From Nostoc indistinguendum CM1-VF10 (lineage in GTDB: Bacteria > Cyanobacteriota > Cyanobacteriia > Cyanobacteriales > Nostocaceae), in contig JAHHHS010000010.1 of the NCBI GenBank assembly GCA_019359215.1, positions 1-64,000 on the forward strand: a stretch of DNA of 64,000 bases, in the 5' to 3' direction. Both the position numbers and the translations under genes were made by a program. This document shows positions 34,712-43,987 of this stretch, piece by piece. Below the pieces are notes generated by a model. That model saw only the letters and a program-made list of their open reading frames with translations, ran no database searches and was not told the origin of the DNA. Positions within the stretch are counted from its first letter, which is position 1, and the number at the start of each line of letters is the position of its first letter.

Positions 34712-35548
34712 CTAAGGTTTCCCCAAGAAAATCGGTTCTCCTGCAATATCATCTAAGCGGATGCTGCCTAACAAATTCCGCCACTCTGCTGGCAGTGCTG
34801 CATCTTTGGGATTTTGATCGCGCAGTTGGGCCAGTATGGTCAGTGCCTCGTACCATATCCCGTTTTGGGCATAGATAACATAGCGTTTTAGAGGTTCTGT
34901 CGTTTCCAGCTCTTTGAGAACGGCTGGATTCAATTGAACTCGTTGTATTACCCCTTCGACAAAAGTCGGGGGAGAAGTCTTTTCCTGGTTACAGTTAATG
35001 GTGAAAAACCAGCGATATTGTTTGTTTAGTGCCAAAGCAGGAGCAGTGGTAGGCAGAGAAACGTTGATGACTCCCGGTTTATCTGGTAGAGCGATCGCTT
35101 TTCGGTAAATCTCGTTATCGTCCTGATCTTGCAGTACAAATTCAACTTCATAGGGTGAATCTTTGGTATACGGCACATAGAAAAACCAACTAGGACGTTC
35201 TACCGCTGTCTGTCCCCAGACATTGATTACTGAGTTAGCTTCTTCGGTAAAGTGCACTAAAGCAGTCAGATCAGGTTTAGTAGCTGGACATCCAGCCACC
35301 TGCCCGCGCTTCGCTCCACCACGAACCCGACCTCCAGGAGGGCGACCAGCTGGAATTGGAGGTTGATTAAAGGTTTTGGCTTGAGCAAGGGTCGTTTTAG
35401 CATCAGAGCGTAGGCGTAGCCCGTTGTAGGCATCGCTAGGTGAAGAACCAATTGGTTTTGCCAGTACTGGAGTCAGGCTAGCTAGTAAACTGGTACAGCT
35501 AAAAGCTACTACTAAAAACAGTTTTATCGATTGTAAATTTGACGTCAT
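34712..35548 (-). CDS. DUF928 exported protein (left module)
   Basis: A 278-residue protein with a Sec-type signal peptide (residues 1-30, ending TPVLA) and a DUF928 domain: LTALVHF, PSWFFYVPY, FVLQDQDDNEIY, LPTTAPAL..NKQYRWFFTINC. The family is almost restricted to cyanobacteria and has no known function. It is paralogous to 43988-44758. Residues 38-48 (SDAYNGLRLRS) are encoded by an R1 repeat inserted just after the signal peptide. It follows the CHAT-CHASE2 gene in the same direction, but 498 bp away. Confidence 0.88.
   Translation of the reverse strand: MTSNLQSIKLFLVVAFSCTSLLASLTPVLAKPIGSSPSDAYNGLRLRSDAKTTLAQAKTFNQPPIPAGRPPGGRVRGGAKRGQVAGCPATKPDLTALVHFTEEANSVINVWGQTAVERPSWFFYVPYTKDSPYEVEFVLQDQDDNEIYRKAIALPDKPGVINVSLPTTAPALALNKQYRWFFTINCNQEKTSPPTFVEGVIQRVQLNPAVLKELETTEPLKRYVIYAQNGIWYEALTILAQLRDQNPKDAALPAEWRNLLGSIRLDDIAGEPIFLGKP
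35408..35436. repeat. R1 dispersed repeat inside DUF928 gene
   Basis: The R1 family in the orientation read without stops, giving SDAYNGLRL. The opposite orientation breaks the AIM24 gene at 8929-8957. Confidence 0.85.
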
Positions 35549-36046
35549 AGAAACCTGTAAGTATACAAACCTTTTGGGATTATCTGCTGGTTATCTAAAA
35601 ATTTAATAAAAAAGTCTTTTCCTATTCCTTAGTGAACTCCAAAAATTGGCGTTGCAGAATAGTGCGATGAATTGGGGCAAGCTCTTGAGGCAGGGGAGGC
35701 AGCACTTCTCTGCGAGACGCTGCGCGTAGCAAGATCCCCAAAGGGGTACGACTACGCTCAATGACCGGGAGCAGGGGGCAGGGAGCAGGGGGAGAAAAAA
35801 TCGTTTTGATTCCAAAAATTGGATAATTTATTTTTTGGAGTTCCCTTATCCAAATTCTTCTGTCCAATAAGCTAATCGTCATTTAAATTGCACCATTTTC
35901 ATGGTAATAAAAGCTGCAAGCCCTCTCCCTTGCTCCCTGCTCCCTGCCCCTCTGCGATCTGAATGTGCTTAACAGCTTACAACTATCAGATACTTCTTCC
36001 CCTGCCTGCTTTAACAGATAAATTTTTTTAAGCCAAGCATATTGCC
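35549..36046. other. Repeat-rich intergenic
   Basis: 498 bp between the DUF928 and CHAT-CHASE2 genes. It holds an R2-type repeat (35708-35758: AGACGCTGCGCGTAGCAAGA plus CCCCAAAGGGG) and C/G-rich STRR tracts (about 35766-35792 and 35926-35955). No gene was seen. It probably separates the DUF928 gene from the rest of the left module. Confidence 0.55.
35708..35758. repeat. R2 dispersed repeat (copy 1)
   Basis: Contains GACGCTGCGCGTAGCAAGAT, then CCCCAAAGGGG. Nearly the same word string recurs at 39714-39750. Confidence 0.7.
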
Positions 36047-38380
36047 CTATTCCCCACTCGCCACCCGAACTTTTGTTTTTGAATTATAAATTGACATCAA
36101 GGCAACCATAAGAACCAACGACAAAGCCGAAGGTACAAAAGGCACCCAAGCACCGGAAATTAACAGACTAAAGCAAACTATATATAGAACACTAGAGGTA
36201 ATACTGACTGCCAATGCTAACCAAGGCAACGAAAGCTTTCGCCAAGCCAGGACTCCCCCTACCAAAGACCATCCCCAAATCCAGGACATCTCAGCCCACA
36301 GTGACCAAACCCGCAGCAACGGCCGCCCATTTTGGACTGCACCAAGGATCTGGCTGACCATATGCGCTTGTACTAACACTCCTGGCATTTGCTCATCTAA
36401 AGGAACGCCATAGGGTGTAGGCCAGGTGTCTGGGGAATCCCCCTTTGCTGTCACACCAATCAAAACAATTTTGTCTTTGATAGCACTAGGGTTAATCGGA
36501 CTAGATAAAAATTGATTTAGCTTCACCTGTTCGGCTATTTGTTTTGAGGAACGGTAGTTGAGCAAGATTTGACCGCCATTAGCATCAATACTTTGATAGC
36601 CGCCAGTACGAGATTTCAGGTTGGGAAAAATAGTTTTACCCAGCTGCAAATTCCCTTCAGGGGTGAACTTTGGTTCAATTCCTGAAGGGCGCAGATAGAG
36701 AGAGGCCAATTGTAGACTGAATGCAAAGGAAGCAGGACACAACGATGTTGCCTCTTGGTTCATGAACAGGAGATGCCGACGGATAACTCCATCACGATCA
36801 TGAATAAAGTCACTGAATCCCAGATTTGTTTTAGGGATTTCTGGCGGCGGCTGATTGCCTGGGATATTTACTGTGCCATCGCTCCCCTTACATACACCAA
36901 TCAAGTTCTGAGTTTTTTCAAGACGATTAATTAAATCTGGTTCTTTAGCCTTAAAATCCCGGTAGATATCCAAACCGATCGCCCGGGGTTGGTACTGATT
37001 GAGTTTTGCCAGGAGTTTGTTGAGAGATTTTTCGGAAATAGAAGCTCCAATCAAGGACTCGTCATTTTTTCGTTGAATTGCCAGATCCTCATCGTCAATT
37101 GTGATTATGAACAGTTGGGGATCAAGTTTCTCCGCAGGGCGCGATCGCATCATCTGGTCAAATGCTTGAATTTCTGGATTTTCCAGCAATCCCAGCAATC
37201 TCATCCCACAAACGAAGCCTGTAATCGCCAAACTGGATAACAAAGTTATTGCCAATCTGCGTTTGGTAGACACAGCTAAATTTGGTATATCTTCAGTTTT
37301 TGTAGACTTTAATTCATCCCAACTGGGTGGAAGCTGCGCTGGATTTTGGCAAATCATTGGTAGCCAAGTTGCACAAGGAAATTGATCTTCAAGCCCTTGC
37401 AACCGTTCCCGTGCTTGGCGTACCGCTTGGTATAAAGACTCACCACTGGCAAAACCTTCAAGAAAATACTTTAAGAATTCCTTGGCAACCTGGTCTGGGA
37501 CAGGTTCACGCATGATGATCATCTGAGGGATTTGCAAATCAGCCAGTTCTCGCGCCAATCCCAATCCATCACAGGAGTTAAATATAGCTAGTTGCAAACC
37601 ATTTTCAATGGCTTTCCTGAGAGCATACTTTAGCTCGCCAATGGTGAGGCTATCAGTTTTATTCAGGTAAATTCGTCCGCTTTCGCCATTTTTGTTACTG
37701 GAACTGTGCCCAGCAAAAAAGAGAATATCCCAGTTTTTTCCCCAAAGATGGTCAGTCAATTCTTTCCGTTGTGGTTCTACTAGAAAGGTAACCTCTGCAT
37801 TACTACATTGTTGCAGTAAAGCTTGATCAGCCTGGGTGTCAATCCCCTGACTATTGCCCACAATTGCCAAAATGTTGACTAATTTATTTAAAGTGCGTGG
37901 TTTTTGAATGCGATCGTAGGATGGTGAAGAAAGGGCGATTTCAGCCTTGGGGTAGCGTTCTAATAAATCCCACAGATGCCAAGGTAATAGCTGCAATTGG
38001 CTATTTTCTGTTTGCAAAATTACCCGCACTTCTTCTGTGGACGACAATCTTTCTAACCATTTTTCCCTCAAAGGGCGAAATTCCTCTGCTCGCAGCCAGG
38101 TATTAAAGCGGGCCCGCAAAATATGGGAAGCGTTTTCGCAGTCTTGAACCATTGATACATTCGTCACCTGCATTTTGTCAGCATAAAGACGATAACGATT
38201 GCCTATCTGCCGATAACTAGACTGCCAATGACTATAGTAGAGTGGCATTTCAGGAAATGGAGGTAGCTTACCCGTAATTTCTGTTGCAGCCCGCTCGTGT
38301 TCTTCACCAATTTGGAGGGTGACAGCAAACCCTTGCTCAAAACTACCCTCTCCGAATTTTAGAATCACTAACTTACCCAT
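36047..38380 (-). CDS. CHAT domain-CHASE2 domain membrane protein (left module)
   Basis: A 777-residue protein. Residues about 1-150 are an unassigned cytosolic domain. A CHAT (caspase-like) domain at about 165-350 has the dyad H225 (FFAGHSS) and C270 (FNSCDGLGLA). A transmembrane helix lies near 372-390, then an extracytoplasmic CHASE2 sensory domain (about 395-690, FDQMMRSRP, IDDEDLA, AIGLDIYRD), and three membrane helices end the chain. This predicts a receptor with a cytosolic protease-like output. It is about 40-50% identical by eye to the right copy. The DUF1822 gene lies 182 bp upstream. Confidence 0.9.
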   Translation of the reverse strand: MGKLVILKFGEGSFEQGFAVTLQIGEEHERAATEITGKLPPFPEMPLYYSHWQSSYRQIGNRYRLYADKMQVTNVSMVQDCENASHILRARFNTWLRAEEFRPLREKWLERLSSTEEVRVILQTENSQLQLLPWHLWDLLERYPKAEIALSSPSYDRIQKPRTLNKLVNILAIVGNSQGIDTQADQALLQQCSNAEVTFLVEPQRKELTDHLWGKNWDILFFAGHSSSNKNGESGRIYLNKTDSLTIGELKYALRKAIENGLQLAIFNSCDGLGLARELADLQIPQMIIMREPVPDQVAKEFLKYFLEGFASGESLYQAVRQARERLQGLEDQFPCATWLPMICQNPAQLPPSWDELKSTKTEDIPNLAVSTKRRLAITLLSSLAITGFVCGMRLLGLLENPEIQAFDQMMRSRPAEKLDPQLFIITIDDEDLAIQRKNDESLIGASISEKSLNKLLAKLNQYQPRAIGLDIYRDFKAKEPDLINRLEKTQNLIGVCKGSDGTVNIPGNQPPPEIPKTNLGFSDFIHDRDGVIRRHLLFMNQEATSLCPASFAFSLQLASLYLRPSGIEPKFTPEGNLQLGKTIFPNLKSRTGGYQSIDANGGQILLNYRSSKQIAEQVKLNQFLSSPINPSAIKDKIVLIGVTAKGDSPDTWPTPYGVPLDEQMPGVLVQAHMVSQILGAVQNGRPLLRVWSLWAEMSWIWGWSLVGGVLAWRKLSLPWLALAVSITSSVLYIVCFSLLISGAWVPFVPSALSLVLMVALMSIYNSKTKVRVASGE

Positions 38381-38562
38381 GACTGTGCTATCCCCCTGTG
38401 CAAAACCATGCCCTGTTCTAATGTCTCATAACAAGCTCCCCAAGCTTTTACAGACTTTTTTCAAAATCTCCAAAAGTCGGCTTGAATCTTTAATTTTTAA
38501 TTTTTAATTAACCAATTACCACTTAATAAATTACCGACACAAAGAGAAAATAGCTAGATGCT

Positions 38563-39531
38563 TTAAATCCGAAAATGTTCGGTAATGCTAGTATCATTTA
38601 TGGCTACCCTAACGCTAAATTGCTCTGTTGGTTCGCCGCGAAACTGCAACTGAATGTAGTTGTCTAGTTTTCTAGATTGAGCATCTAGAAATACTGTTCC
38701 CGAACTATCTAAAACAGTGAGATGAACTCCTAGCGGTAAGTAGATTTGATTCCCAGTGGCGTGCAATTGGAGATGAATACTGGTTTGCTGATCTTTTTCT
38801 GGGCTGATTTCCACAATCAACATGACGGGTTGGTTGAGAATTTGGATACCCAAATCAATCAGTTTTGCACGTTTAGTAATTGATTCTGGTTGGTTAAGGG
38901 CATTTAGTTGCAAAGTTTCAGGACTGCGAAAAGCATAATTTGGTCTGAGTTCTGGCACATTCCACAGGGATTCAATCGTCTGCCAACCTGTTTCAAATAT
39001 ACCAGCAAACCACTGACTTAAATTCACCAGTGAACTAACTGGTGATTGGCGCAGTTGATCTAGGTGGTCGATAAAGGCTTCCAATGGTTGTAGTTGTGCT
39101 AAAGGCAGCGTTTCAGTTGCGACACTAGGGATAAAACCAAGCAGCCTCGCTTCTTGGAGTGATTCATCAAATTGAATTACTAAATAACCAACTCGTTCTT
39201 CCCAGGTTTCTGGAGGAATGGAACATACCTGCTGATGCAGATGGACAGGACGACACTCCAGACGACCAATTGAGGGAACCTCTAAGTCAGCTACATTCCC
39301 ACAGAGCCGCATGATGGGATTCCAGCTGTCACTAGCTTGCAGGTCAGTAGGAATATCCATCATTTCTAAGTAGTCATTTACCACCCATACAGCCAGAGTA
39401 TTCAGCCGAACTTGCTCTGCTTTTTCAGAATTTGGCTGCTGGTTAGCAAATTGCTGGGCAGTTACGCGAGCTGATTGGGAAATTGGCAATGTTAAAGCGA
39501 AATCGTCTAGCTGATAGGTGGAGTTATTCAT
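38563..39531 (-). CDS. DUF1822 family protein (left module)
   Basis: A 322-residue protein with no signal peptide. Family-like blocks are NTLAVWVVNDYLEMMDIPTD (about 45-64), a VPPETW-like segment (residues 116-122), GYLVIQFDESLQEARLLGF and a beta-rich C-terminus ending FSVRVAINDTSITEHF. DUF1822 has no assigned function and usually lies beside CHAT/CHASE2 genes in cyanobacteria. The homologous right copy (40629-41600) shares every block, so these are paralogous cytosolic partners, perhaps substrates or regulators of the CHAT protease. Confidence 0.85.
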   Translation of the reverse strand: MNNSTYQLDDFALTLPISQSARVTAQQFANQQPNSEKAEQVRLNTLAVWVVNDYLEMMDIPTDLQASDSWNPIMRLCGNVADLEVPSIGRLECRPVHLHQQVCSIPPETWEERVGYLVIQFDESLQEARLLGFIPSVATETLPLAQLQPLEAFIDHLDQLRQSPVSSLVNLSQWFAGIFETGWQTIESLWNVPELRPNYAFRSPETLQLNALNQPESITKRAKLIDLGIQILNQPVMLIVEISPEKDQQTSIHLQLHATGNQIYLPLGVHLTVLDSSGTVFLDAQSRKLDNYIQLQFRGEPTEQFSVRVAINDTSITEHFRI

Positions 39532-39949
39532 AAGTTAATTTCTAGTGATCGATCAATGCTGCTATATACATATCACCCGTATTTACTAAATTTATGCCAC
39601 AAAATGGAGAATGATTATTCGAGAAACAGAAGGGGTTAGGGCGTGTTTTCAAACTACTTGTTCAGCCTTCTAACTTTTTAGGGACTTCCAACTAAAAAAA
39701 TATCCCATCCCTGCGGGACGCTATGCGTAGCAAGATCCCCAAAGGGTACGCATTTAGGGCAGGGGAGCAGGGGGTATCTCTAAAGGTTCGATGTATAAAA
39801 AAAACTTTTCAGACTTCCTCTCACACGATTTGTTTAATGTCTGAGCGAAAAGTTTTGTAAAGATTGTGGCTAGTTTGTGTAAAAATCGCAATCTATACGT
39901 GAGATATATACAGATTCGCAAGTTGGTGCGTTTGAATTTGAGGTCTTTT
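39532..39949. promoter_or_regulatory. Divergent intergenic, centre of mirrored modules
   Basis: 418 bp between divergent genes must hold the promoters of both arms. It contains an R2 repeat at 39714-39750. No clean sigma-70 -35/-10 pair was found. If the sigma-like factor is specific to this locus, its recognition site would be expected here and upstream of 39531. Confidence 0.4.
39714..39750. repeat. R2 dispersed repeat (copy 2)
   Basis: GGGACGCTATGCGTAGCAAG, then ATCCCCAAAGGGTACGC, matching the copy at 35708-35758. Confidence 0.7.
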
Positions 39950-40594
39950 ATGACTAACGACTGGAGAAAACAACTAGATGTACAACTTAAAGAATTAGCT
40001 CTCAAAGCCCAGCAACACCCACACGCGACCAAAGAACAGCGAGTAGCTTTAACACGGCTGATGAATGCCATTTGGCAGTCGGGTAGGCTTGTTCATCCTT
40101 ATAGGGGTCAATTTCAACTAATTTATGAAGATATTTATGATGAGGCAGTACAAAATCTATTTTTATATCTTTGTCAAGATGACAATATTAATAAGTATGA
40201 TCCAGAACGCGGTGAAGTTATAACCTGGGTAAATATGCTATTAAGTAAACGCTTTTTTCCACAAGCTATCCCCAAAGTTATCGGCAAAGGAAATGAAATA
40301 AATCTCGAAGACTCTCATCTGGAAAATATACCATCACTTCAATCTAAATCTATGTCTTTATCTGAACAAATAATAGAATGTATAGAATCTGACCCGGATC
40401 TGATTTTTTGCAAAGAACACATAAAAGGCCATCCAGAAGCAAATTTTCAAGCTATAGCTAAAAGAAGATGTTCTGGAATTCCTTGGAAAGATATTTCGGC
40501 AGAATGGGGCATTGGAATCACATCTCTACATAGTTTCTACCAACGATGTCTGAAAAAGTTTACTGATAAACTTCAAGAATATTTATGTATTTAA
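39950..40594 (+). CDS. Sigma-70-like RNA polymerase sigma factor, short form
   Basis: A 214-residue protein. A region-2-like segment (about 62-105, with YDEAVQNLFLYLCQ and YDPERGEVITWVN) resembles the core-binding/-10 part. A C-terminal helix-turn-helix (about 174-201, PWKDISAEWGIGITSLHSFY) resembles region 4. Such short sigma-like proteins sit before DUF1822 genes in cyanobacteria. The ATG at 39950 is chosen because the upstream codons, which begin at a rarer start, do not resemble the family. It likely controls the operon that follows, whose next gene starts 34 bp downstream. Confidence 0.8.
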   Translation: MTNDWRKQLDVQLKELALKAQQHPHATKEQRVALTRLMNAIWQSGRLVHPYRGQFQLIYEDIYDEAVQNLFLYLCQDDNINKYDPERGEVITWVNMLLSKRFFPQAIPKVIGKGNEINLEDSHLENIPSLQSKSMSLSEQIIECIESDPDLIFCKEHIKGHPEANFQAIAKRRCSGIPWKDISAEWGIGITSLHSFYQRCLKKFTDKLQEYLCI

Positions 40595-40628
40595 TACTTC
40601 CTAAAATTTAAGCATTTGGTCAAAAAAT

Positions 40629-41600
40629 ATGGACAAAATTGCAGATATTTTAACAACATTTACAGGGCCTATACCGCCAGATGGAAGACATCGAGCAGAA
40701 AAGTTACGTAGGCAACAAGCCACGCAAAAAAAAGCTGAACAAGTTTATCTCAATACTTTGTCTGTGTCTTTCGTAAATTCTTATCTACAATACATGGGAT
40801 TTGAGACAGACTTAGACAAGAGTGATTGGAACCCTTTACAGCAGACACTTATGGATGTAGCTGATTTGTCGCTGAAAAATTTGGGAGCATTAGAATGCCG
40901 CCCTGTGTTGGAAGATGCACAATTTGTTTACGTACCGCCTGAAGTACATTCAAATCGAATTGGCTATGTGGCTGTGCAGATAAAGAAATCATTTCGAGAA
41001 GCGACGCTGCTGGGATTTGTCAGGCAGGTGCAAACTGATTTTTTACTAATTAACCAATTGCAGCCTTTGGACAATCTACTAGAGTATTTAGAAGAACTTA
41101 CTCAAGTGAAGCAAGCTGAATTAGCTTCTCAATCACTCACTTCTAATAAGACTTTAGTTAAATTAAAACAATGGTTAGAGAATATTTCTGAGGGTGGTTG
41201 GCAAGAAGTTAAAACTTTTTTTGATCATCAAATAGCTAATCTAGATTGGAGTTTAAGAGGAGCTAATAATTCTTTTATTAGCAGAGGTAAGCTGATTGAT
41301 TTAGGAAAAACAGAAACTATTCAAGGCGTAATTCTAGTAGTTGCTTTCATTCAAGAGAAGGAGCAGGAAATAGACATTATCGTAGAAGTGCATCCTACAT
41401 CCCAAGAAAGTTATCTGCCACCAAATCTCCAACTGATGGTGCTTGATTTTGAAGAAGCAGAGGAAAAATCTATTATGGAAGCGCAAACTAGAAGCACTAA
41501 CAAGAATATTCAATTGCAGTTTAGTGGCGATGTGGGAGAACGTTTCAGTATTAAATTGGTATTAGGGGATATTAACGTTATAGAAAGTTTTCTCATCTGA
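40629..41600 (+). CDS. DUF1822 family protein (right module)
   Basis: The 323-residue paralog of 38563-39531 keeps NTLSVSFVNSYLQYMGFETD, VPPEVHSNRIGYVAVQ, ATLLGF, the Q-PLDNL segment and the C-terminal FSGDVGERFSIKLVLGD. It is soluble, without a signal or membrane helix. It lies between the sigma-like gene and the CHAT-CHASE2 gene with short gaps (34 and 26 bp), so all three are probably in one transcript. Confidence 0.86.
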   Translation: MDKIADILTTFTGPIPPDGRHRAEKLRRQQATQKKAEQVYLNTLSVSFVNSYLQYMGFETDLDKSDWNPLQQTLMDVADLSLKNLGALECRPVLEDAQFVYVPPEVHSNRIGYVAVQIKKSFREATLLGFVRQVQTDFLLINQLQPLDNLLEYLEELTQVKQAELASQSLTSNKTLVKLKQWLENISEGGWQEVKTFFDHQIANLDWSLRGANNSFISRGKLIDLGKTETIQGVILVVAFIQEKEQEIDIIVEVHPTSQESYLPPNLQLMVLDFEEAEEKSIMEAQTRSTNKNIQLQFSGDVGERFSIKLVLGDINVIESFLI

Positions 41601-41626
41601 AGCGAAAAACAATAGGGGTGCTGCAA

Positions 41627-43960
41627 ATGGGAAAGTTAGTTGTTCTGAAGCTAGATGGCGATTTGGAGTTAGGGGTGCGGGTGACACTGGAGATTGGAGA
41701 AGATGGCAAACGCCCCAGCATAGAAACCTTTGGTTATTTACCTCCGAATCTAGAAATAGCTAAAGCAATTGACGAGTGGCGGTCAACTTATTGTAGTTTA
41801 GGAAATGGCCGCATCAAAGCCAAAACAATTATTTACGATGGTTCTATTACCCAGCGGCGTGATGACTGTCAAAATAAAGCTTGTGAATTGCGATCGCACT
41901 TAAATCACTGGCTAAAGTCAGAGTCATTTTGTCGGATTCGGGAAAAATTGTCTATACACGTAAAGCCCAATGATGAGGTGCGAGTGCTGATTCGCACTTA
42001 CTCTATGCAGCTACAGAAACTTCCTTGGCATATATGGGATTTGGTTGAGGACGATTACCCCAAAGCCGAAATAGCTTTGAGTATTCCAGAGTCAGAACAA
42101 GTAACTGTATTACAGACATCTATCTACAGACAGAAAATAAAAATATTAGCGATTTTGGGCAATACAGCAGGTATTGATGTGGACAAAGACTGCGAATTAT
42201 TAAAAAAATTGCCCAATGCTGCCACAACCTTTTTGACACAGCCCCAACGTAATCAGATCAACGATCAGCTGTGGAACCAACCTTGGAACATTTTATTTTT
42301 CGCTGGTCATAGTAGAAGCGAGGGTGAAACTGGTCGCATCTATATTAATGACAAGGATAGTTTAACAATTGCAGATCTGAAATATGCCCTAACAAATGCC
42401 GTCACCAATGGGTTACAATTGGCGATTTTCAACTCTTGTGATGGATTGGGATTAGCGCGAGAACTACAAGATTTACATATTCCCCAAATCATTGTCATGC
42501 GGGAACCTGTGCCTGATCTGGTGGCGCAAGCATTTTTAAGGCATTTTCTGGCAGCTTTTTCTTTAGGCGCATCTTTATATGTTGCAGTTCGCACTGCCAG
42601 AGAAAAACTGCAAGGATTAGAGGACAAATTTCCAGGGGCAAGTTGGTTACCGATAATTTGTGAAAATCCTGCTGCTACGCCGATAACTTGGCCAAAGCCC
42701 CGAATTAAATCCAACAGCCTACTGATAAGGGGATTGCTAATGAGCGTGATGCTCACCATCAGCGTGCTAGGAGTCCGGCAAATGGGAAGATTGCAAACAT
42801 GGGAGTTACAAGCTTATGATCAATTGATGCGATCGCGTCCCCAAGAAAAGCAAGATCCGCGCCTGTTGATAGTCACTGTTACCGAAGAAGATTTTCAGTT
42901 ACCAGAACAAAAGGAAAGAAGAGGGTCGCTATCGGAGCTAGCACTAGCTAGGGTTTTGGAAAAACTTGCACAGTTCCAACCCAAAGCCATTGGCTTGGAT
43001 ATTTATCACGATCAGCCATCACAACGCAACCAAGCTTCTTTGGCGACTAGGTTGAAAACAGATGACAGGCTTTTTACAATTTGCAAAGTTCAAGAACTTA
43101 CAAAAGACCGTCCGGGAATTTCACCTCCTTTGGGGGTTCCGCCAGAACGCCAAGGATTTAGTGATATTATCCCAGACTCAGACCACGTTCTGCGTCGTCA
43201 TTTATTGGCAATGCAACCAGCAGACGTAACCTCCCCTTGTACTGCACGCTACGCCCTTAGTGCCCAACTAGCATTCCACTACTTGCAGGCAAAAGGCATT
43301 TCTGCCAAATACACTAATTTTGGGGATTTGCAGTTAGGCAAGGTTGTTTTTAAGCGGTTGCAGCCTCAGATGGGTGGCTATCAACAAGCAGATACAGGCG
43401 GCTACCAAATATTGCTCAATTACCGCTCTTTCCAAAATTCTCCTGGAGAAATTGCTCCTAAAGTCACACTCACAGATGTTCTTAGGGATAAAGTCAACGC
43501 TGAACAAGTCAAAGACCGAATTGTTCTCATTGGTACTACTGCCCAAAGCTTTCGTGATTATATTCCTACCCCCTACATGACTGGGCAGGGTTTTTCCGAA
43601 GAAATACCAGGGGTGGTTCTGCAAGCACAAATGGTCAGTCAGCTGGTGAGTGCGGCTATGGATGGGCGACCTTTGATATCAGTTTTGCCCGTTTGGGGCG
43701 AAGTTTTGTGGATTTGGAGTTGCTCAGTGGTTGGAGGTGCAATTGGCTATGCCGGATTACAGGCGATCGCACCAAGCGATCGGTCAAAACTATATTTAGT
43801 ATTGGCGGGAGGAGGTATACTTGCGCTCTTATACGTTTTTTGCTTAATTCTTTTTTACCAAGGGATTTGGGTTCCGCTAGTTCCGTCAGCTTTGATTTTA
43901 GTGGCTAGTGGCGGCACAGTGGCAATTTACCTATTTTCACAACAAAGCAGTGACAACTGA
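41627..43960 (+). CDS. CHAT domain-CHASE2 domain membrane protein (right module)
   Basis: A 777-residue protein, the same length as the left copy. The CHAT dyad is H228 (FFAGHSR) and C271 (FNSCDGLGLA), with KYALT..V.NGLQLAIF between them. A membrane helix (about 370-388) is followed by a CHASE2 domain with AYDQLMRSRP, VTEEDF and KAIGLDIYHD. Three membrane helices lie at the C-terminus. The start is the ATG at 41627, with AGGGG eight bases upstream, rather than a GTG three codons earlier; the product then begins MGKLVVLK like the left copy. Confidence 0.9.
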   Translation: MGKLVVLKLDGDLELGVRVTLEIGEDGKRPSIETFGYLPPNLEIAKAIDEWRSTYCSLGNGRIKAKTIIYDGSITQRRDDCQNKACELRSHLNHWLKSESFCRIREKLSIHVKPNDEVRVLIRTYSMQLQKLPWHIWDLVEDDYPKAEIALSIPESEQVTVLQTSIYRQKIKILAILGNTAGIDVDKDCELLKKLPNAATTFLTQPQRNQINDQLWNQPWNILFFAGHSRSEGETGRIYINDKDSLTIADLKYALTNAVTNGLQLAIFNSCDGLGLARELQDLHIPQIIVMREPVPDLVAQAFLRHFLAAFSLGASLYVAVRTAREKLQGLEDKFPGASWLPIICENPAATPITWPKPRIKSNSLLIRGLLMSVMLTISVLGVRQMGRLQTWELQAYDQLMRSRPQEKQDPRLLIVTVTEEDFQLPEQKERRGSLSELALARVLEKLAQFQPKAIGLDIYHDQPSQRNQASLATRLKTDDRLFTICKVQELTKDRPGISPPLGVPPERQGFSDIIPDSDHVLRRHLLAMQPADVTSPCTARYALSAQLAFHYLQAKGISAKYTNFGDLQLGKVVFKRLQPQMGGYQQADTGGYQILLNYRSFQNSPGEIAPKVTLTDVLRDKVNAEQVKDRIVLIGTTAQSFRDYIPTPYMTGQGFSEEIPGVVLQAQMVSQLVSAAMDGRPLISVLPVWGEVLWIWSCSVVGGAIGYAGLQAIAPSDRSKLYLVLAGGGILALLYVFCLILFYQGIWVPLVPSALILVASGGTVAIYLFSQQSSDN

Positions 43961-43987
43961 TTTTTACAACTCGAGGTATAAATAAAA

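Noticed and set aside
41618..41626. GTG start for the right CHAT-CHASE2 gene
   Set aside because: The ATG at 41627 has a well-placed AGGGG and gives the same N-terminus and length as the left paralog.
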